A stretch of DNA of 64,000 bases from Rahnella aceris (GTDB lineage: Bacteria > Pseudomonadota > Gammaproteobacteria > Enterobacterales > Enterobacteriaceae). The position numbers and the translations under genes are program-made. Under the pieces are notes generated by a model. That model was given only the letters and a program-made list of their open reading frames with translations, was not told the origin of the DNA and searched no databases. The stretch spans positions 1,302,001 to 1,366,000 of the forward strand of contig NZ_JAADJV010000001.1 of NCBI RefSeq assembly GCF_011684115.1. Direction: 5' to 3'. Positions 38,647-48,009 of the stretch are shown piece after piece (position 1 is the first letter of the stretch; each line of letters starts with the position of its first letter).

Positions 38647-39987
38647 TTACTGGCCTTTTTTGTTGATGATCTCAGTGCGTAAAGCCGATACCGCCAGCGC
38701 GTGGCCGGGGAATCCTTCATACAATGCAAAGGCGTGTGCTTTATCGGCCAGCGGCTGATAGCCTTCGCGGGTGACATAGCCTACGGAGATCCGTTTCATG
38801 TAATCGAACACAGACAGCGGCCCGACGGTTTTCGCTGCGCCATTGGTCGGCAGAACTGCGTTCGGTCCGAGGACGAAATTCCCCAGCGTGATCGGTGTGT
38901 AATTGCCCAGCAGGATTTCACCGGCATTGCGGATTTTGCCCATCACGGCCATCGGCTCTTCGGCCAGAATTTCCAGATGTTCCGGCGCGTACTGATTAAC
39001 AAATTCAACGGCTGCGGTGAAATCTGCTGTCAGCACCACGCCGCCGTGGGTTCCGCATAATACGGCCTGTGAGAATCCGGCCCGTTTTTCATCGAGCTGC
39101 GCCCAGTAACCGGGCAGTGCGGCGATGGCCTGTTCAGCGACCCGACGGCTGCTGGTGACCAGATACGCCGAAGAATCCGGGCCATGTTCTGATTCGATGA
39201 TCAGATCCAGCGCTGCCAGCGCACCGTCCACGGTGTCATCGGCGAGGATCAGGCTTTCGCTTGGACCGGCAGGAATGCCGGGGTCGATCAGATTCGAGAG
39301 TTGACGCTTGGCGGCCACCACCCACGGGCTGCCGGGGCCGACTATCTTCAGGCACTTCGGCACGGTTTCAGTGCCAAATGCCACGGCAGCGACACCCTGT
39401 GCGCCGCCGCATTTGTACACTTCGGTAATGCCAACCAGACGAGCGGCCACCAGCGTGGCGTCATCGACTTTGCCGTCGGGGCCAGGCGGGGTGATGACAA
39501 TGGCACGTTTTACACCTGCGACCACCGCCGGAATGGTGGTCATCAGTAACACGCTTGGGAATGAGCCTTTGCCGCGTGGCACGTAACAGGCTACGGAATC
39601 GATGGGCACATGGCGGTCACCGGCAAAGGCGCCGGGGCGGATTTCTTTCATCCACATGTCTTCCGGTTTTTGTGCTTCATGGAAGGCGCGGACGTTTTCG
39701 ACGGCGAAACGGATCGATTCCACCACCTGCGGATCGAGGCGTTCAAACGCCGTTTCGAATTCCGTATCTTCCGCCAGAATGCTCATATGCGGCGCGGTAA
39801 CGCCGTCGAAATCGCGGGCAAAACGGCGCAGGGCGGCATCGCCTTCGGTACGCACCGCTTCAATGATCGGCGCAACGCGCTCAGTGAAAAACGACAAATC
39901 GGCTTCCGTGCGTTTGAACAGCTCCGCTGGCAGTTCAGACGAATCACTCAAATCATGAAAAGTTACGGCTTGAAAAGGTGCAGACAT
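38647..39987 (-). CDS. HisD-family dehydrogenase, not a typical histidinol dehydrogenase
   Basis: NAD-dependent dehydrogenase of 446 aa related to HisD and to HpsN (sulfopropanediol 3-dehydrogenase). Against E. coli HisD (numbering from memory), the catalytic pair Glu326-His327 is kept as Glu336-His337, and zinc ligands His262 and His419 as His268 and His429. Gln259 is Glu265, Asp360 is Asn370, and the substrate histidine His367 is Ala377 (GNFVLGPNAV). Such changes argue against histidinol as substrate. The ATG at 39987 follows CGGAG. The gene belongs to an ABC-transporter operon with a HutC-type operator. Confidence 0.85.
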   Translation of the reverse strand: MSAPFQAVTFHDLSDSSELPAELFKRTEADLSFFTERVAPIIEAVRTEGDAALRRFARDFDGVTAPHMSILAEDTEFETAFERLDPQVVESIRFAVENVRAFHEAQKPEDMWMKEIRPGAFAGDRHVPIDSVACYVPRGKGSFPSVLLMTTIPAVVAGVKRAIVITPPGPDGKVDDATLVAARLVGITEVYKCGGAQGVAAVAFGTETVPKCLKIVGPGSPWVVAAKRQLSNLIDPGIPAGPSESLILADDTVDGALAALDLIIESEHGPDSSAYLVTSSRRVAEQAIAALPGYWAQLDEKRAGFSQAVLCGTHGGVVLTADFTAAVEFVNQYAPEHLEILAEEPMAVMGKIRNAGEILLGNYTPITLGNFVLGPNAVLPTNGAAKTVGPLSVFDYMKRISVGYVTREGYQPLADKAHAFALYEGFPGHALAVSALRTEIINKKGQ

Positions 39988-40003
39988 GGTCAATCTCCGG
40001 TTA

Positions 40004-40774
40004 TCAGGCCAGCGCAGCGCGGGGATGGCCGCTGCGGATAGTGTGCAGGACCTGGCGTTGCAGATCAGTGAATTCAGGGCTGGCGGTCAGTTCCTCACGG
40101 CGCGGACGCGGTAACGGCACGTCGTAAGTCGCCGCAATCGTGCCGGGACCCATCACCACAATGCGGTCAGAAAGGTATACCGCTTCTTCAATATCGTGGG
40201 TGACGAACATGACGGTCAGCCGGTGTTGCTCCCAGATGCCGGTCAGTAATTCCTGCATCTGATGGCGGGTCATGGCATCCAGCGCGCCAAAGGGTTCATC
40301 CATCAGCAGGATTTTAGGGCGGTAAGACAGCGCACGGGCGATGGCGACACGCTGTTTCATGCCACCGGAAAGCTCCGCGGGCCAGGCATCAGCAAACTGC
40401 GTCAGTTGCACCAGTTCGAGATGCTGACTGGCTTTTTCACGGCATTCCGCGCGGCTGAATCCGGCGGCTTTCAGCGCAAACTCAATGTTCTGACGCGCTG
40501 TCAGCCAGGGCAACAGGGTGTAAGACTGAAATACCACGCCACGGTCAATGCCCGCGCCGCGAATGGTTTTGCCATCCACCTGAACGTCGCCGCTGTCGTA
40601 ATCCTCAAGCCCGGCAGCAATCGACAATAAGGTGCTTTTGCCACAGCCGGATGTGCCAACCACCGAAACAAATTCATTGTCCGCCAGTGTCAGGCTGATG
40701 TCGTGCAGCACTTCGCGCGTTTGTTTGCCAACCTGAAAACTTTTGTGCAGATGGGAAATGGTTAACACCGACAT
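40004..40774 (-). CDS. ABC transporter ATP-binding protein (TauB/SsuB family)
   Basis: ATPase of 256 aa. Walker A is GTSGCGKST, Q-loop FQSYTLLPWL, signature LSGGMKQRV, Walker B ILLMDEPFGALD, switch VTHDIEEAV. It overlaps the permease by one base and is paralogous to the hut-linked ATPase at 28454-29239. It energises the importer encoded at 40774-42587. Confidence 0.93.
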   Translation of the reverse strand: MSVLTISHLHKSFQVGKQTREVLHDISLTLADNEFVSVVGTSGCGKSTLLSIAAGLEDYDSGDVQVDGKTIRGAGIDRGVVFQSYTLLPWLTARQNIEFALKAAGFSRAECREKASQHLELVQLTQFADAWPAELSGGMKQRVAIARALSYRPKILLMDEPFGALDAMTRHQMQELLTGIWEQHRLTVMFVTHDIEEAVYLSDRIVVMGPGTIAATYDVPLPRPRREELTASPEFTDLQRQVLHTIRSGHPRAALA

Positions 40775-41583
40775 CAGGCGCGCCTCTTGTTGTAGCGGAA
40801 CAGCACGCGCTCAAGTGCACGCATGATCTGATCGCTGATTAAACCCAGAATACCCAGCAGCAGGATGTAGCCGATGATGGTGTCAGTCTGGAAGAAACGT
40901 TGCGACACCACGATGCGGTAACCGAGCCCGGACGTGGATGCCACCAGTTCGGCCAGCACCAGCCACGTCCACGCCCAGCCGAGACTGATGCGCAGTGCGT
41001 CCCAGATACCCGGCAGTGCACCGGGTAAAACGATGCGGAACAAGATTTTGCGATCCGGCATGCCTAACGTGCGGCCTAAACCGACAAAATCGCCGGGCAC
41101 CCGTTTCACGGCGTCGATCACCATCAGAACCTGCTGGAAGAATGTGCCGATCCAGATAATCAGGAATTTCTGCACATCGTCGGTGCCGGTCCACAGAATG
41201 GTCAGCGGCACGAACGCCACCACCGGCATGTAACGGATAAAGTCCACCAGCGGTTCGGTCAGCGCTTTGAAGAAACCGTAACAGCCTGCCAGCACGCCAA
41301 TCACAATCGACATCACTGAGGAAATCGCGAAGGCGATACTGATGCGGTACAGGCTGCTTTTAATGTCGCTCCATAGCGTGCCGTCCTGCGCCAGACTGAC
41401 CATTTTCAGCCAGACATCGGTCAGTTTGGGCAGGAAAATCGGCGGGATCGCGCCGCTGCGGGTTGCCAGCCCCCAGGCAAGAAACAGAATCACGAACAGC
41501 GTGACCGCAATGCCGACGAACACTTTGCGCGACGGCAGGCGGCCAATCACCATCAGATTGAGCGGTTTACGACGCGAACTCAT
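40774..41583 (-). CDS. ABC transporter permease (TauC/SsuC family)
   Basis: Inner-membrane permease of 269 aa with six hydrophobic helices and the EAA loop GLGRTLGMPDRKILFRIVLPGALPG (read in parts). The first 30 residues are basic. It overlaps both neighbours (1 and 4 bases), so the three transporter subunits are translationally coupled. Confidence 0.92.
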   Translation of the reverse strand: MSSRRKPLNLMVIGRLPSRKVFVGIAVTLFVILFLAWGLATRSGAIPPIFLPKLTDVWLKMVSLAQDGTLWSDIKSSLYRISIAFAISSVMSIVIGVLAGCYGFFKALTEPLVDFIRYMPVVAFVPLTILWTGTDDVQKFLIIWIGTFFQQVLMVIDAVKRVPGDFVGLGRTLGMPDRKILFRIVLPGALPGIWDALRISLGWAWTWLVLAELVASTSGLGYRIVVSQRFFQTDTIIGYILLLGILGLISDQIMRALERVLFRYNKRRA

Positions 41584-42587
41584 GGCAGGCTGTTCACGAA
41601 GCTGGCGTCAATCACCCCGGCGGCGGTTACCGGTTTAGGAATAAGCCCGGCGGCGGTGGCGGCTTTGAGCACGTGGGCGAAGGTCTGGTCGGAGAAGGAA
41701 TGGCTGAGCACCTGTTTGTTTTCCGCCAGCGAGTAATATTTCACGCCATCAAACGCGGTTTCCAGATCTGCAGGCGTTGCGCCAACCGCTTTGGCAATGA
41801 TGGCGCGATCCGCTGTGGTATTGGCCTGGTAGTGGGTCAGGGCGGCGTCCCAGCTTTTAATCAGCGCAGCGATTTGCCCCGGTTTTTCTTTCAGTACGGA
41901 ATCACGGACCACCAGCACATCGCCAATCAGGCCGGGATCGGAAGAGCCGCTGTAGAGCATTTTCAGCGACGGGTCCTGTTTTTTCGCGGCAGAAATATAG
42001 GGTTCATAAGTGACGGCAGCAGTGACGCGTTTGGCAATCAGCGCGCTGCCCGCAGAATCGGCTGGCATCGGCACCGGTGTGATATCACTCCATTTCAGAC
42101 CTGCAGAATTAACGGCGCTGTGCAACAGAATGTCGCTGGTGGTGCCTTCTTCAAAGGCCACCTGCTTGCCTTTCAAATCTTTCAGCGTGGTGATGTTTTT
42201 GCCCACCAGCAGGGCGTCAGCGGTTTCACTTTGATCCAGTAACAGCACCACTTTGATCGGCAAACCGGCAGAGACCATCGCCATCGCGGTATGTGTGGCA
42301 ATGTTTGCGCCGTCAATCTGGCCGCTGGCTAAGGCGGCGTTGATGTCTTTATCTTCGGCGAAGTTAATGATATCGACCTTCTCCAGCCCCTGTTGTTTAA
42401 AAATGCCCTGACTTTGTGCGACGTGCCACTGGCCGTAACCCAGCCAGGGTTCAATGCCCATTTTGAACGTGCCCGCTTCGGGTGCAGCGGCGGAGGTGCT
42501 CAGGCTGAATGTGCTGAGTGCGCCAAGACAACAGGCCAGAGCCAGTTTGTTTTTGAAGAAACCCGTAAAGGTCTGAGAAGGTGACAT
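41580..42587 (-). CDS. ABC transporter substrate-binding protein (TauA/SsuA family)
   Basis: Periplasmic binding protein of 335 aa with a signal peptide at residues 1-34 (SLSTSAAA). The core starts FKMGIEPWLGYGQWHVAQSQG, and the VTYEPYIS segment is shared with the hut-linked homologue at 26575, although the two differ widely elsewhere. GAGGAA stands before the ATG. It opens the operon with a HutC-type operator 61 bases upstream. The ligand is not known; family members bind sulfonates, nitrate and N-heterocycles. Confidence 0.87.
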   Translation of the reverse strand: MSPSQTFTGFFKNKLALACCLGALSTFSLSTSAAAPEAGTFKMGIEPWLGYGQWHVAQSQGIFKQQGLEKVDIINFAEDKDINAALASGQIDGANIATHTAMAMVSAGLPIKVVLLLDQSETADALLVGKNITTLKDLKGKQVAFEEGTTSDILLHSAVNSAGLKWSDITPVPMPADSAGSALIAKRVTAAVTYEPYISAAKKQDPSLKMLYSGSSDPGLIGDVLVVRDSVLKEKPGQIAALIKSWDAALTHYQANTTADRAIIAKAVGATPADLETAFDGVKYYSLAENKQVLSHSFSDQTFAHVLKAATAAGLIPKPVTAAGVIDASFVNSLP

Positions 42588-42647
42588 AATTTCCTCGCTT
42601 GGTGTGGGAAGAGAAAAAGACGGCCAATAAAAATCCTAATGTGCAAC

Positions 42648-42661
42648 CCTGTATAGACAAG
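42648..42661. promoter_or_regulatory. HutC-type operator before the second transporter operon
   Basis: CCTGTATAGACAAG matches 13 of 14 bases of the perfect site at 26479 and equals the reverse complement of the hutH site. It lies 61 bases before the substrate-binding gene on the minus strand. This links the six-gene operon at 36552-42587 to HutC and urocanate. Confidence 0.7.
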
Positions 42662-42861
42662 TGGGTGAAGCAATTACTGCGCCACAGTTGAAATCGCAGA
42701 AGGAAATCATGCAGGGCTTTGATGTTATACATTTTTAGATAATTAATGAGAAGAAGGTAAATGAACTTATAATTAAAAGTGATAATCCGCACCACAACAT
42801 GACTTTCTTTGCACCTTCAGGGTGCAGAAAAACAGTGATATACAAAGGGTGCATAAGCCGG

Positions 42862-43842
42862 TCAGCTGGCTCTGGCTTCAGGAACGGGGATTAATGCCTG
42901 TTTAAGGGCGTTGTAAAATAACGTCATCACCGAATTAAACGGTGCGCCTTTTTTCAGTACAAGGCTGAACGGTGTGGCAATTTCAATATTCTCCGGCATC
43001 AGTGCGCGGAGTTTATTTCCGCCCATAAATGCACTGGCGTAATGTTCAGGCAGAAATCCGAGATAATTTCCCGTCATCAGCAGCATGGTGACGGCTTCGA
43101 CTTGCACCGCAATGGCGTGCGTGGAAGTGACATCCGAAAAGATATTTTTTTTACTGTGATTGGCGTAAAAATGATTCACCATGTGCGACGATTTGATCTG
43201 TGATTCTTTTATTTCAGCGGCAGGGACGCTGAACAGCGGATGTTTGTCGCCGCAATAAAGATAAGCCATTTCATGATAGAGGAAATAGTAATCAAACTCC
43301 GGTTTTTCCTGATACACCGGCATGATGCCACAGGTAAAACGTCCGTCGATAATCCCGCGTTCAATCTCGTCCAGCTGAGTGGCGTGCAGGCGAATACTGA
43401 CCTTCGGTGCCTGACGGTAAATCTCACCCAACGCACTGACTACGGGCGATTGCGGGTCAGTGATGGTGTTGTCGATGATGCCAATATTCAGCTCGCCAAA
43501 CAGTTCATGACGGGCGTGATTGAGTTTGTCGCGAAACTGATTGATGGATGAAAATAAATCAAGGCAGGCCTGATAAGCCACTTTACCGTGTTCGGTTAAA
43601 TAAAATCCTTCACGTCCTCGGGTGCAAAGTTTCATGCCAAAACGGATTTCGAGATCAGAAATTTGTTTACTGATCGCCGCCAGGCCAATATTCAGTTCAT
43701 TGCATGCGGCGGTAAAGCCACCGGCTTCCACCACGGTTTTAAAGACGCGCAAAAGTTTTAAATCGGCGACGCCAAGGCTGTGCTGGTTAATATCACTTTT
43801 TGCGGGTGATGTGTTTCCTGATTTGGAAAGTGGACTTTCCAT
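42862..43842 (-). CDS. LysR-family regulator of the adjacent ArgH-like operon
   Basis: Transcription factor of 326 aa. After a polar 25-residue extension comes the helix-turn-helix (LKLLRVFKTVVEAGGFTAACNEL read in parts; IGLAAISKQISDLEIRFGMKL). The effector domain spans about 110-315. It diverges from the ArgH-like gene across a 189-base gap, the usual arrangement for a LysR protein and its target. Its inducer is probably the substrate of that operon. AT-rich, lower-GC codons near its start differ slightly from neighbours. Confidence 0.88.
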   Translation of the reverse strand: MESPLSKSGNTSPAKSDINQHSLGVADLKLLRVFKTVVEAGGFTAACNELNIGLAAISKQISDLEIRFGMKLCTRGREGFYLTEHGKVAYQACLDLFSSINQFRDKLNHARHELFGELNIGIIDNTITDPQSPVVSALGEIYRQAPKVSIRLHATQLDEIERGIIDGRFTCGIMPVYQEKPEFDYYFLYHEMAYLYCGDKHPLFSVPAAEIKESQIKSSHMVNHFYANHSKKNIFSDVTSTHAIAVQVEAVTMLLMTGNYLGFLPEHYASAFMGGNKLRALMPENIEIATPFSLVLKKGAPFNSVMTLFYNALKQALIPVPEARAS

Positions 43843-44031
43843 AATTAATATTTACCCCCGCCTTTAAAATCTACACCATCAAATTCACGTAGCCTCACTC
43901 GTTATTACCTTGCAAGCCTCAGATTGTTCAGTGTCATTTGTCATGTTGCCGGAAGGGTTTTATTTTCTCTTACCGTCAGACATGCCACCGGATCCAGGTT
44001 TGCAACATTTATGCCATACAAGGAAAAAATT

Positions 44032-45459
44032 ATGTCGCAACAGCCAGAATTACTGTGGGGAGCACGCTTCAAACACGGGCCAGCCGCCGCATTAAGCGCA
44101 TTATCGCGCAGCCCGGAATATTATTTTTCCCTTGCCGAATATGATCTGGAAGGGTGCCGCGCCCATGCGTATGAATTAAGCCGCGCCGGTTTACTCGACG
44201 AAAATGAAACCGTCCTGATGGTGGAGGCCATTAAACAACTGGCGAAGGATTTCCGTGCCGGCGTTATTCAGCCGGTTCAGGGGGATGAAGACGTTCACAC
44301 GTTTATCGAACGCAGCCTGACCGAGCGGCTGGGCGAACTCGGCGGCAAGCTGCGCGCAGGGCGTTCACGTAATGATCAGACCGCTAACGATTTACGCCTC
44401 TACCTGCGCGACCACGCCCGCAAGATTGTGGCGGCATTGCTCGAACTTCAGACTGCACTGGTGAAGCAGGCGGAACAGCATATTCATACGCTGGCACCGG
44501 GCTTTACCCATCTTCAGCAGGCGCAGCCGATTGTGTTCGGGCATCAGCTGATGGCGCATGCGCAGTCCTTTTGCCGTGACATTGAACGCTTTCAGGACTG
44601 GGATAAGCGTTGCGCACTGTCGCCTCTGGGCGCGGCGGCGATGGCGGGTTCTGCGATTGCCCTGCACCCGGAACTCTCCGCCAAAGATCTCGGTTATGAC
44701 GGTGCCTGTGAGAACTCGATTGATGCCGTAGCCAGCCGGGATCACGTCGCAGAATTCCTGTTTGCGGGCAGTATGCTGAGCGTCAATCTTTCCCGCATCA
44801 GTGAAGAAGTGTGTCTGTGGGCATCGCGCCAGTTCCGCTGGGTTGAACTGGACGACGGCTACGCCACCGGCAGTTCCATCATGCCGCAAAAGAAAAACCC
44901 GGATATCGCTGAACTGACGCGCGGCAAAAGCGGACGGCTGATTGGCAACGTCACCGCCATGCTGACCACCATGAAAGGCCTGCCGCTTTCCTATAACCGT
45001 GACCTTATCGAAGACAAACGTAATGCGCTGGATACCGTCGAACAGTTGCTGTTAGTGCTGCCTGCGATGGCGGGCATGATCGATACCATGACCGTCAATG
45101 TTGAGCGTTTACGCGAACAGGCACCGGAAGGCTTTACGCTGGCGACTGAAGTGGCCGACTGGCTGTCGCGCCGTGGCGTGCCGTTCAAGGAAGCCCACGA
45201 AATCACCGGCAAACTGGTGCAGGTGTGTGAGCAACATAATCTGGCGCTGCACGAAGTCAGCGACGCGCAGTTACTGGCAGTAGATGCCCGCCTGAGCGCC
45301 GACGTGCGTGAATGCCTGACGCTGGAAGCGGCGATCAACGCCCGCAGCGGCAAAGGCGGCACGGCGCCGGTGCGGGTGGCGGAGCAAATTGCGCGGCTGA
45401 AAATTCGTCTGCAGGCGCAGGCGCACTGGGCTACAGGCTACGCTGGCTTGTCTTTATAA
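44032..45459 (+). CDS. Argininosuccinate-lyase-like C-N lyase
   Basis: Member of the aspartase/fumarase superfamily, closest in look to ArgH: 475 aa, beginning ELLWGARF and bearing GRSRNDQ (110-116), PGFTHLQQAQP with the base-type histidine (His160), and the signature GSSIMPQKKNPD (280-291). It differs from biosynthetic ArgH in GKLRAGRS, where HTGRS is usual, and in NRDLIEDKR for NKDMQEDKE. The ATG at 44032 follows AAGGA; the frame opens upstream to 43924. It heads an operon with an amino-acid transporter, which suggests catabolism. EDDS lyase and iminodisuccinate lyase are relatives with similar context. Confidence 0.85.
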   Translation: MSQQPELLWGARFKHGPAAALSALSRSPEYYFSLAEYDLEGCRAHAYELSRAGLLDENETVLMVEAIKQLAKDFRAGVIQPVQGDEDVHTFIERSLTERLGELGGKLRAGRSRNDQTANDLRLYLRDHARKIVAALLELQTALVKQAEQHIHTLAPGFTHLQQAQPIVFGHQLMAHAQSFCRDIERFQDWDKRCALSPLGAAAMAGSAIALHPELSAKDLGYDGACENSIDAVASRDHVAEFLFAGSMLSVNLSRISEEVCLWASRQFRWVELDDGYATGSSIMPQKKNPDIAELTRGKSGRLIGNVTAMLTTMKGLPLSYNRDLIEDKRNALDTVEQLLLVLPAMAGMIDTMTVNVERLREQAPEGFTLATEVADWLSRRGVPFKEAHEITGKLVQVCEQHNLALHEVSDAQLLAVDARLSADVRECLTLEAAINARSGKGGTAPVRVAEQIARLKIRLQAQAHWATGYAGLSL

Positions 45460-45477
45460 CCGGGCGGGAGAAGGCTT

Positions 45478-46350
45478 ATGACCCCTTATCAGAAAATGTC
45501 GGAAAGCGCGAAAAGCGCAGAGATTGATCTCAGCGAATATCACTACGTGCCGCAACGTTATTACGGCCGGATTTTTGCCTCGGTGGTGATCCTGCTGCTG
45601 CTGGCGTTGCTGGTGAATGCCTTTGCGCACGGCAAAATCGAATGGCAGTACGTGGCGCAGTTCCTGACCGCCAAAGCCATTCTGTTCGGGCTGGGCAATA
45701 CCATTGTGATGTCGGTGCTGGCGATGGCGCTGGGGATCGTGTTCGGCGTGATTATCGCCGTGATGCGCATGTCGCAAAACCCGGTCCTGCGCAGCGTGGC
45801 GATGGGGTATACGTGGATTTTTCGCGGCACTCCGCTGATTTTACAACTGTTGCTGTGGTTTAACCTGGCGCTGATTTTCCCGGTCATCGCCATTCCCGGC
45901 GTATTCAGCATTCAGACCGTCGATATCATGACGCCGTTCACCGCCGCGCTGCTCGGCCTGAGCATTAATCAGGGCGCGTACACCTCGGAAGTGGTGCGTG
46001 CCGGGCTGATCTCGGTCGATCTCGGGCAGTACGAAGCCGCGAAATCCATCGGCATGACCCGTCTGCATGCGCTGCGGCGGATTATTTTGCCCCAGGCAAT
46101 GCGGGTGATTATCCCGCCCATCGGTAACGAATTCATCAGCATGGTGAAAACCACCAGCCTTGCCAGCATGATCCAGTACTCCGAAGTGCTCTATAACGCG
46201 CAGACCATTTACTTCGCCAATGCGCGGGTAATGGAACTGCTGTTTGTGGCGGGCATCTGGTATCTGGTGGTGGTGACCGTGCTGTCGCTCGGGCAGAACC
46301 GTCTGGAACGTTATTTTGGCCGTGGCACCCGCCGCCGCACCAGCCACTGA
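45478..46350 (+). CDS. Polar amino-acid ABC transporter permease
   Basis: Inner-membrane permease of 290 aa in the HisM/GlnP (PAAT) family. The N-terminal 30 residues are cytoplasmic, then helices, the [13 protein letters not shown] motif near residue 120, and the EAA loop [22 protein letters not shown] near residue 190. A single permease gene implies a homodimer. GGGAGA precedes the ATG. It lies 18 bases after the ArgH-like gene. Confidence 0.93.
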   Translation: MTPYQKMSESAKSAEIDLSEYHYVPQRYYGRIFASVVILLLLALLVNAFAHGKIEWQYVAQFLTAKAILFGLGNTIVMSVLAMALGIVFGVIIAVMRMSQNPVLRSVAMGYTWIFRGTPLILQLLLWFNLALIFPVIAIPGVFSIQTVDIMTPFTAALLGLSINQGAYTSEVVRAGLISVDLGQYEAAKSIGMTRLHALRRIILPQAMRVIIPPIGNEFISMVKTTSLASMIQYSEVLYNAQTIYFANARVMELLFVAGIWYLVVVTVLSLGQNRLERYFGRGTRRRTSH

Positions 46351-46363
46351 CAGGAGCCTGACC

Positions 46364-47128
46364 ATGAAAAGTATTATCAAAGCCGTCAACGTCAATAAGT
46401 ACTTTGATCAGTTTCAGGCGCTGAAAAACGTCAATCTTGAGGTTAAACACGGCGAAGTGATGTGCATCATCGGGCCTTCCGGCTCAGGGAAAAGCACATT
46501 TCTGCGCTGCATCAATCAACTTGAGCGCATCGACAGCGGGGGCGTCTGGGTCGATGACGAACTGGTCGGTTACCGCATGGACGGCAAAAAGCTGTATCCG
46601 CTTAATGACCGGCAGATTGCCCGTCAGCGGCTGAAAACCGGCATGGTATTCCAGCGTTTCAATCTGTTCCCGGATAAAACCGCGCTGGAAAACATCATCG
46701 AAGGGCCGTGTCAGGTGCTGCTGCGTCCGGTGAAAGAGGCGACGCAGGAAGCGATGGCGCTGCTTGAACGCGTCGGGCTGGCGCATAAGCGTGATGCTTA
46801 TCCGCTGGAACTTTCCGGCGGCCAGCAACAGCGCGTGGCGATTGCCAGGGCGCTGGCGATGAAACCCAAAGTGATGTTGTTTGATGAACCCACCTCGGCG
46901 CTCGACCCGGAGATGGTGGGCGAAGTGCTGGCGGTGATGCGCGGCCTGGCGGCAGAAGGCATGACCATGATTGTCGTCACGCATGAATTAGGTTTCGCGC
47001 GGGAAGTGGCAAACCGCGTGGTCTTCATGGACGAGGGCGGAATTATAGAAAGTGGTAATCCGGAAGATATTTTGCTCAACCCGCAAAATCCACGGACGCA
47101 GAACTTTATTTCTGCCGTCCTGATCTGA
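46364..47128 (+). CDS. Polar amino-acid ABC transporter ATP-binding protein
   Basis: ATPase of 254 aa in the GlnQ/HisP family. Walker A is GPSGSGKST, signature LSGGQQQRV, Walker [17 protein letters not shown], switch VTHELGFA. An insert around residue 75 ([14 protein letters not shown]) is typical of some family members. The ATG at 46364 follows AGGAG; an earlier in-frame start at 46316 lies within the permease. It works with the permease just upstream. Confidence 0.94.
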   Translation: MKSIIKAVNVNKYFDQFQALKNVNLEVKHGEVMCIIGPSGSGKSTFLRCINQLERIDSGGVWVDDELVGYRMDGKKLYPLNDRQIARQRLKTGMVFQRFNLFPDKTALENIIEGPCQVLLRPVKEATQEAMALLERVGLAHKRDAYPLELSGGQQQRVAIARALAMKPKVMLFDEPTSALDPEMVGEVLAVMRGLAAEGMTMIVVTHELGFAREVANRVVFMDEGGIIESGNPEDILLNPQNPRTQNFISAVLI

Positions 47129-47166
47129 CCCTTTTGACGTTAACTTTTGACTATGGGAATGCCTTC

Positions 47167-47988
47167 ATGAAAAAAACATTGTTGTCCCTCATTACCGCTG
47201 GCGTGCTGCTGAACGGCGCTGTTTCTGTCGCCAGCGCGGCGGAGCTGAAGCAAAAAGACGAAATTAAAGTGGCGATGATGCCGAACTATCCGCCGCTGGA
47301 ATTCAAAGATCCGGCCACCGGTAATCTGACCGGCATGGATTACGATCTGGGCATGGAACTCGGCAAACGCCTGAACCGCAAAATCAGCTGGCAGGAAATC
47401 GGCTTTGAACAGATGGTTAACGCCGTCGCCACCCATCGTGTCGATATGATTTTATCCGGTATGACCGACACCAAACCGCGTCAGGACATCGCCACGTTCG
47501 TCGATTACTACAACAGCGGACCGCAGTTCTATACCACCGTCGCGCACAAAGAAATCAATACCATGCTGGATTTGTGCGGCAAGAAAGTCGGCACCAGCCG
47601 CCGTACCACATTCCCGGCTGAAATTGCGGCCTGGAGTGAAGCTAACTGTGTTCCGGCAGGTAAGCCCGCCATCGTGGTGATTGGCGCGGAAGGCACGGCG
47701 GATGCGCGCACTCAGTTGCGTCAGGGGCGTATTGAAGGCGTGGTGCAGGGCAGCGAAACCCTGCCGTACATCATGAATCTGGAGAAAGACACCTATAAAC
47801 CGCTGGGCAAAGCTTTTGCCTATCAGGTGACCGGTATGGGGATCAGCAAGGACGATCAGCCGCTGATTGACGCGGTAAAAGGCGCACTGACCGACATGAT
47901 CGCCGACGGTACCTATCTGAAAATCCTCACCAAATGGGGTTTGCAGGATGGTGCAATCCAGGAAGTGACCATCAATAAAGGCAAATAA
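47167..47988 (+). CDS. Amino-acid ABC transporter substrate-binding protein
   Basis: Periplasmic binding protein of 273 aa, family 3. The signal peptide spans 1-25 (SVASAAE); the mature start is KVAMMPNYPPLEFKD, and the GMDYDLGMEL and SGMTDTKPRQDI segments contact the alpha-amino-acid group in family members. The ATG at 47167 follows GGGAA; the frame opens at 47134. With its partners it imports the compound that the downstream enzymes handle, probably an amino acid with an N- or side-chain substituent. Confidence 0.92.
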   Translation: MKKTLLSLITAGVLLNGAVSVASAAELKQKDEIKVAMMPNYPPLEFKDPATGNLTGMDYDLGMELGKRLNRKISWQEIGFEQMVNAVATHRVDMILSGMTDTKPRQDIATFVDYYNSGPQFYTTVAHKEINTMLDLCGKKVGTSRRTTFPAEIAAWSEANCVPAGKPAIVVIGAEGTADARTQLRQGRIEGVVQGSETLPYIMNLEKDTYKPLGKAFAYQVTGMGISKDDQPLIDAVKGALTDMIADGTYLKILTKWGLQDGAIQEVTINKGK

Positions 47989-48009
47989 CCTCAGGTGACG
48001 GACTGACTC

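Noticed and set aside
38647..39987. Biosynthetic hisD with the nearby hisC-like gene as part of a his operon
   Set aside because: The two are in different operons on opposite strands, no other his gene is present, and the histidinol-contacting histidine is missing.
44032..45459. Plain biosynthetic argH
   Set aside because: No arginine biosynthesis gene adjoins it, conserved segments near the active site differ, and the operon encodes an importer and catabolic-type enzymes. Biosynthetic activity is not excluded.
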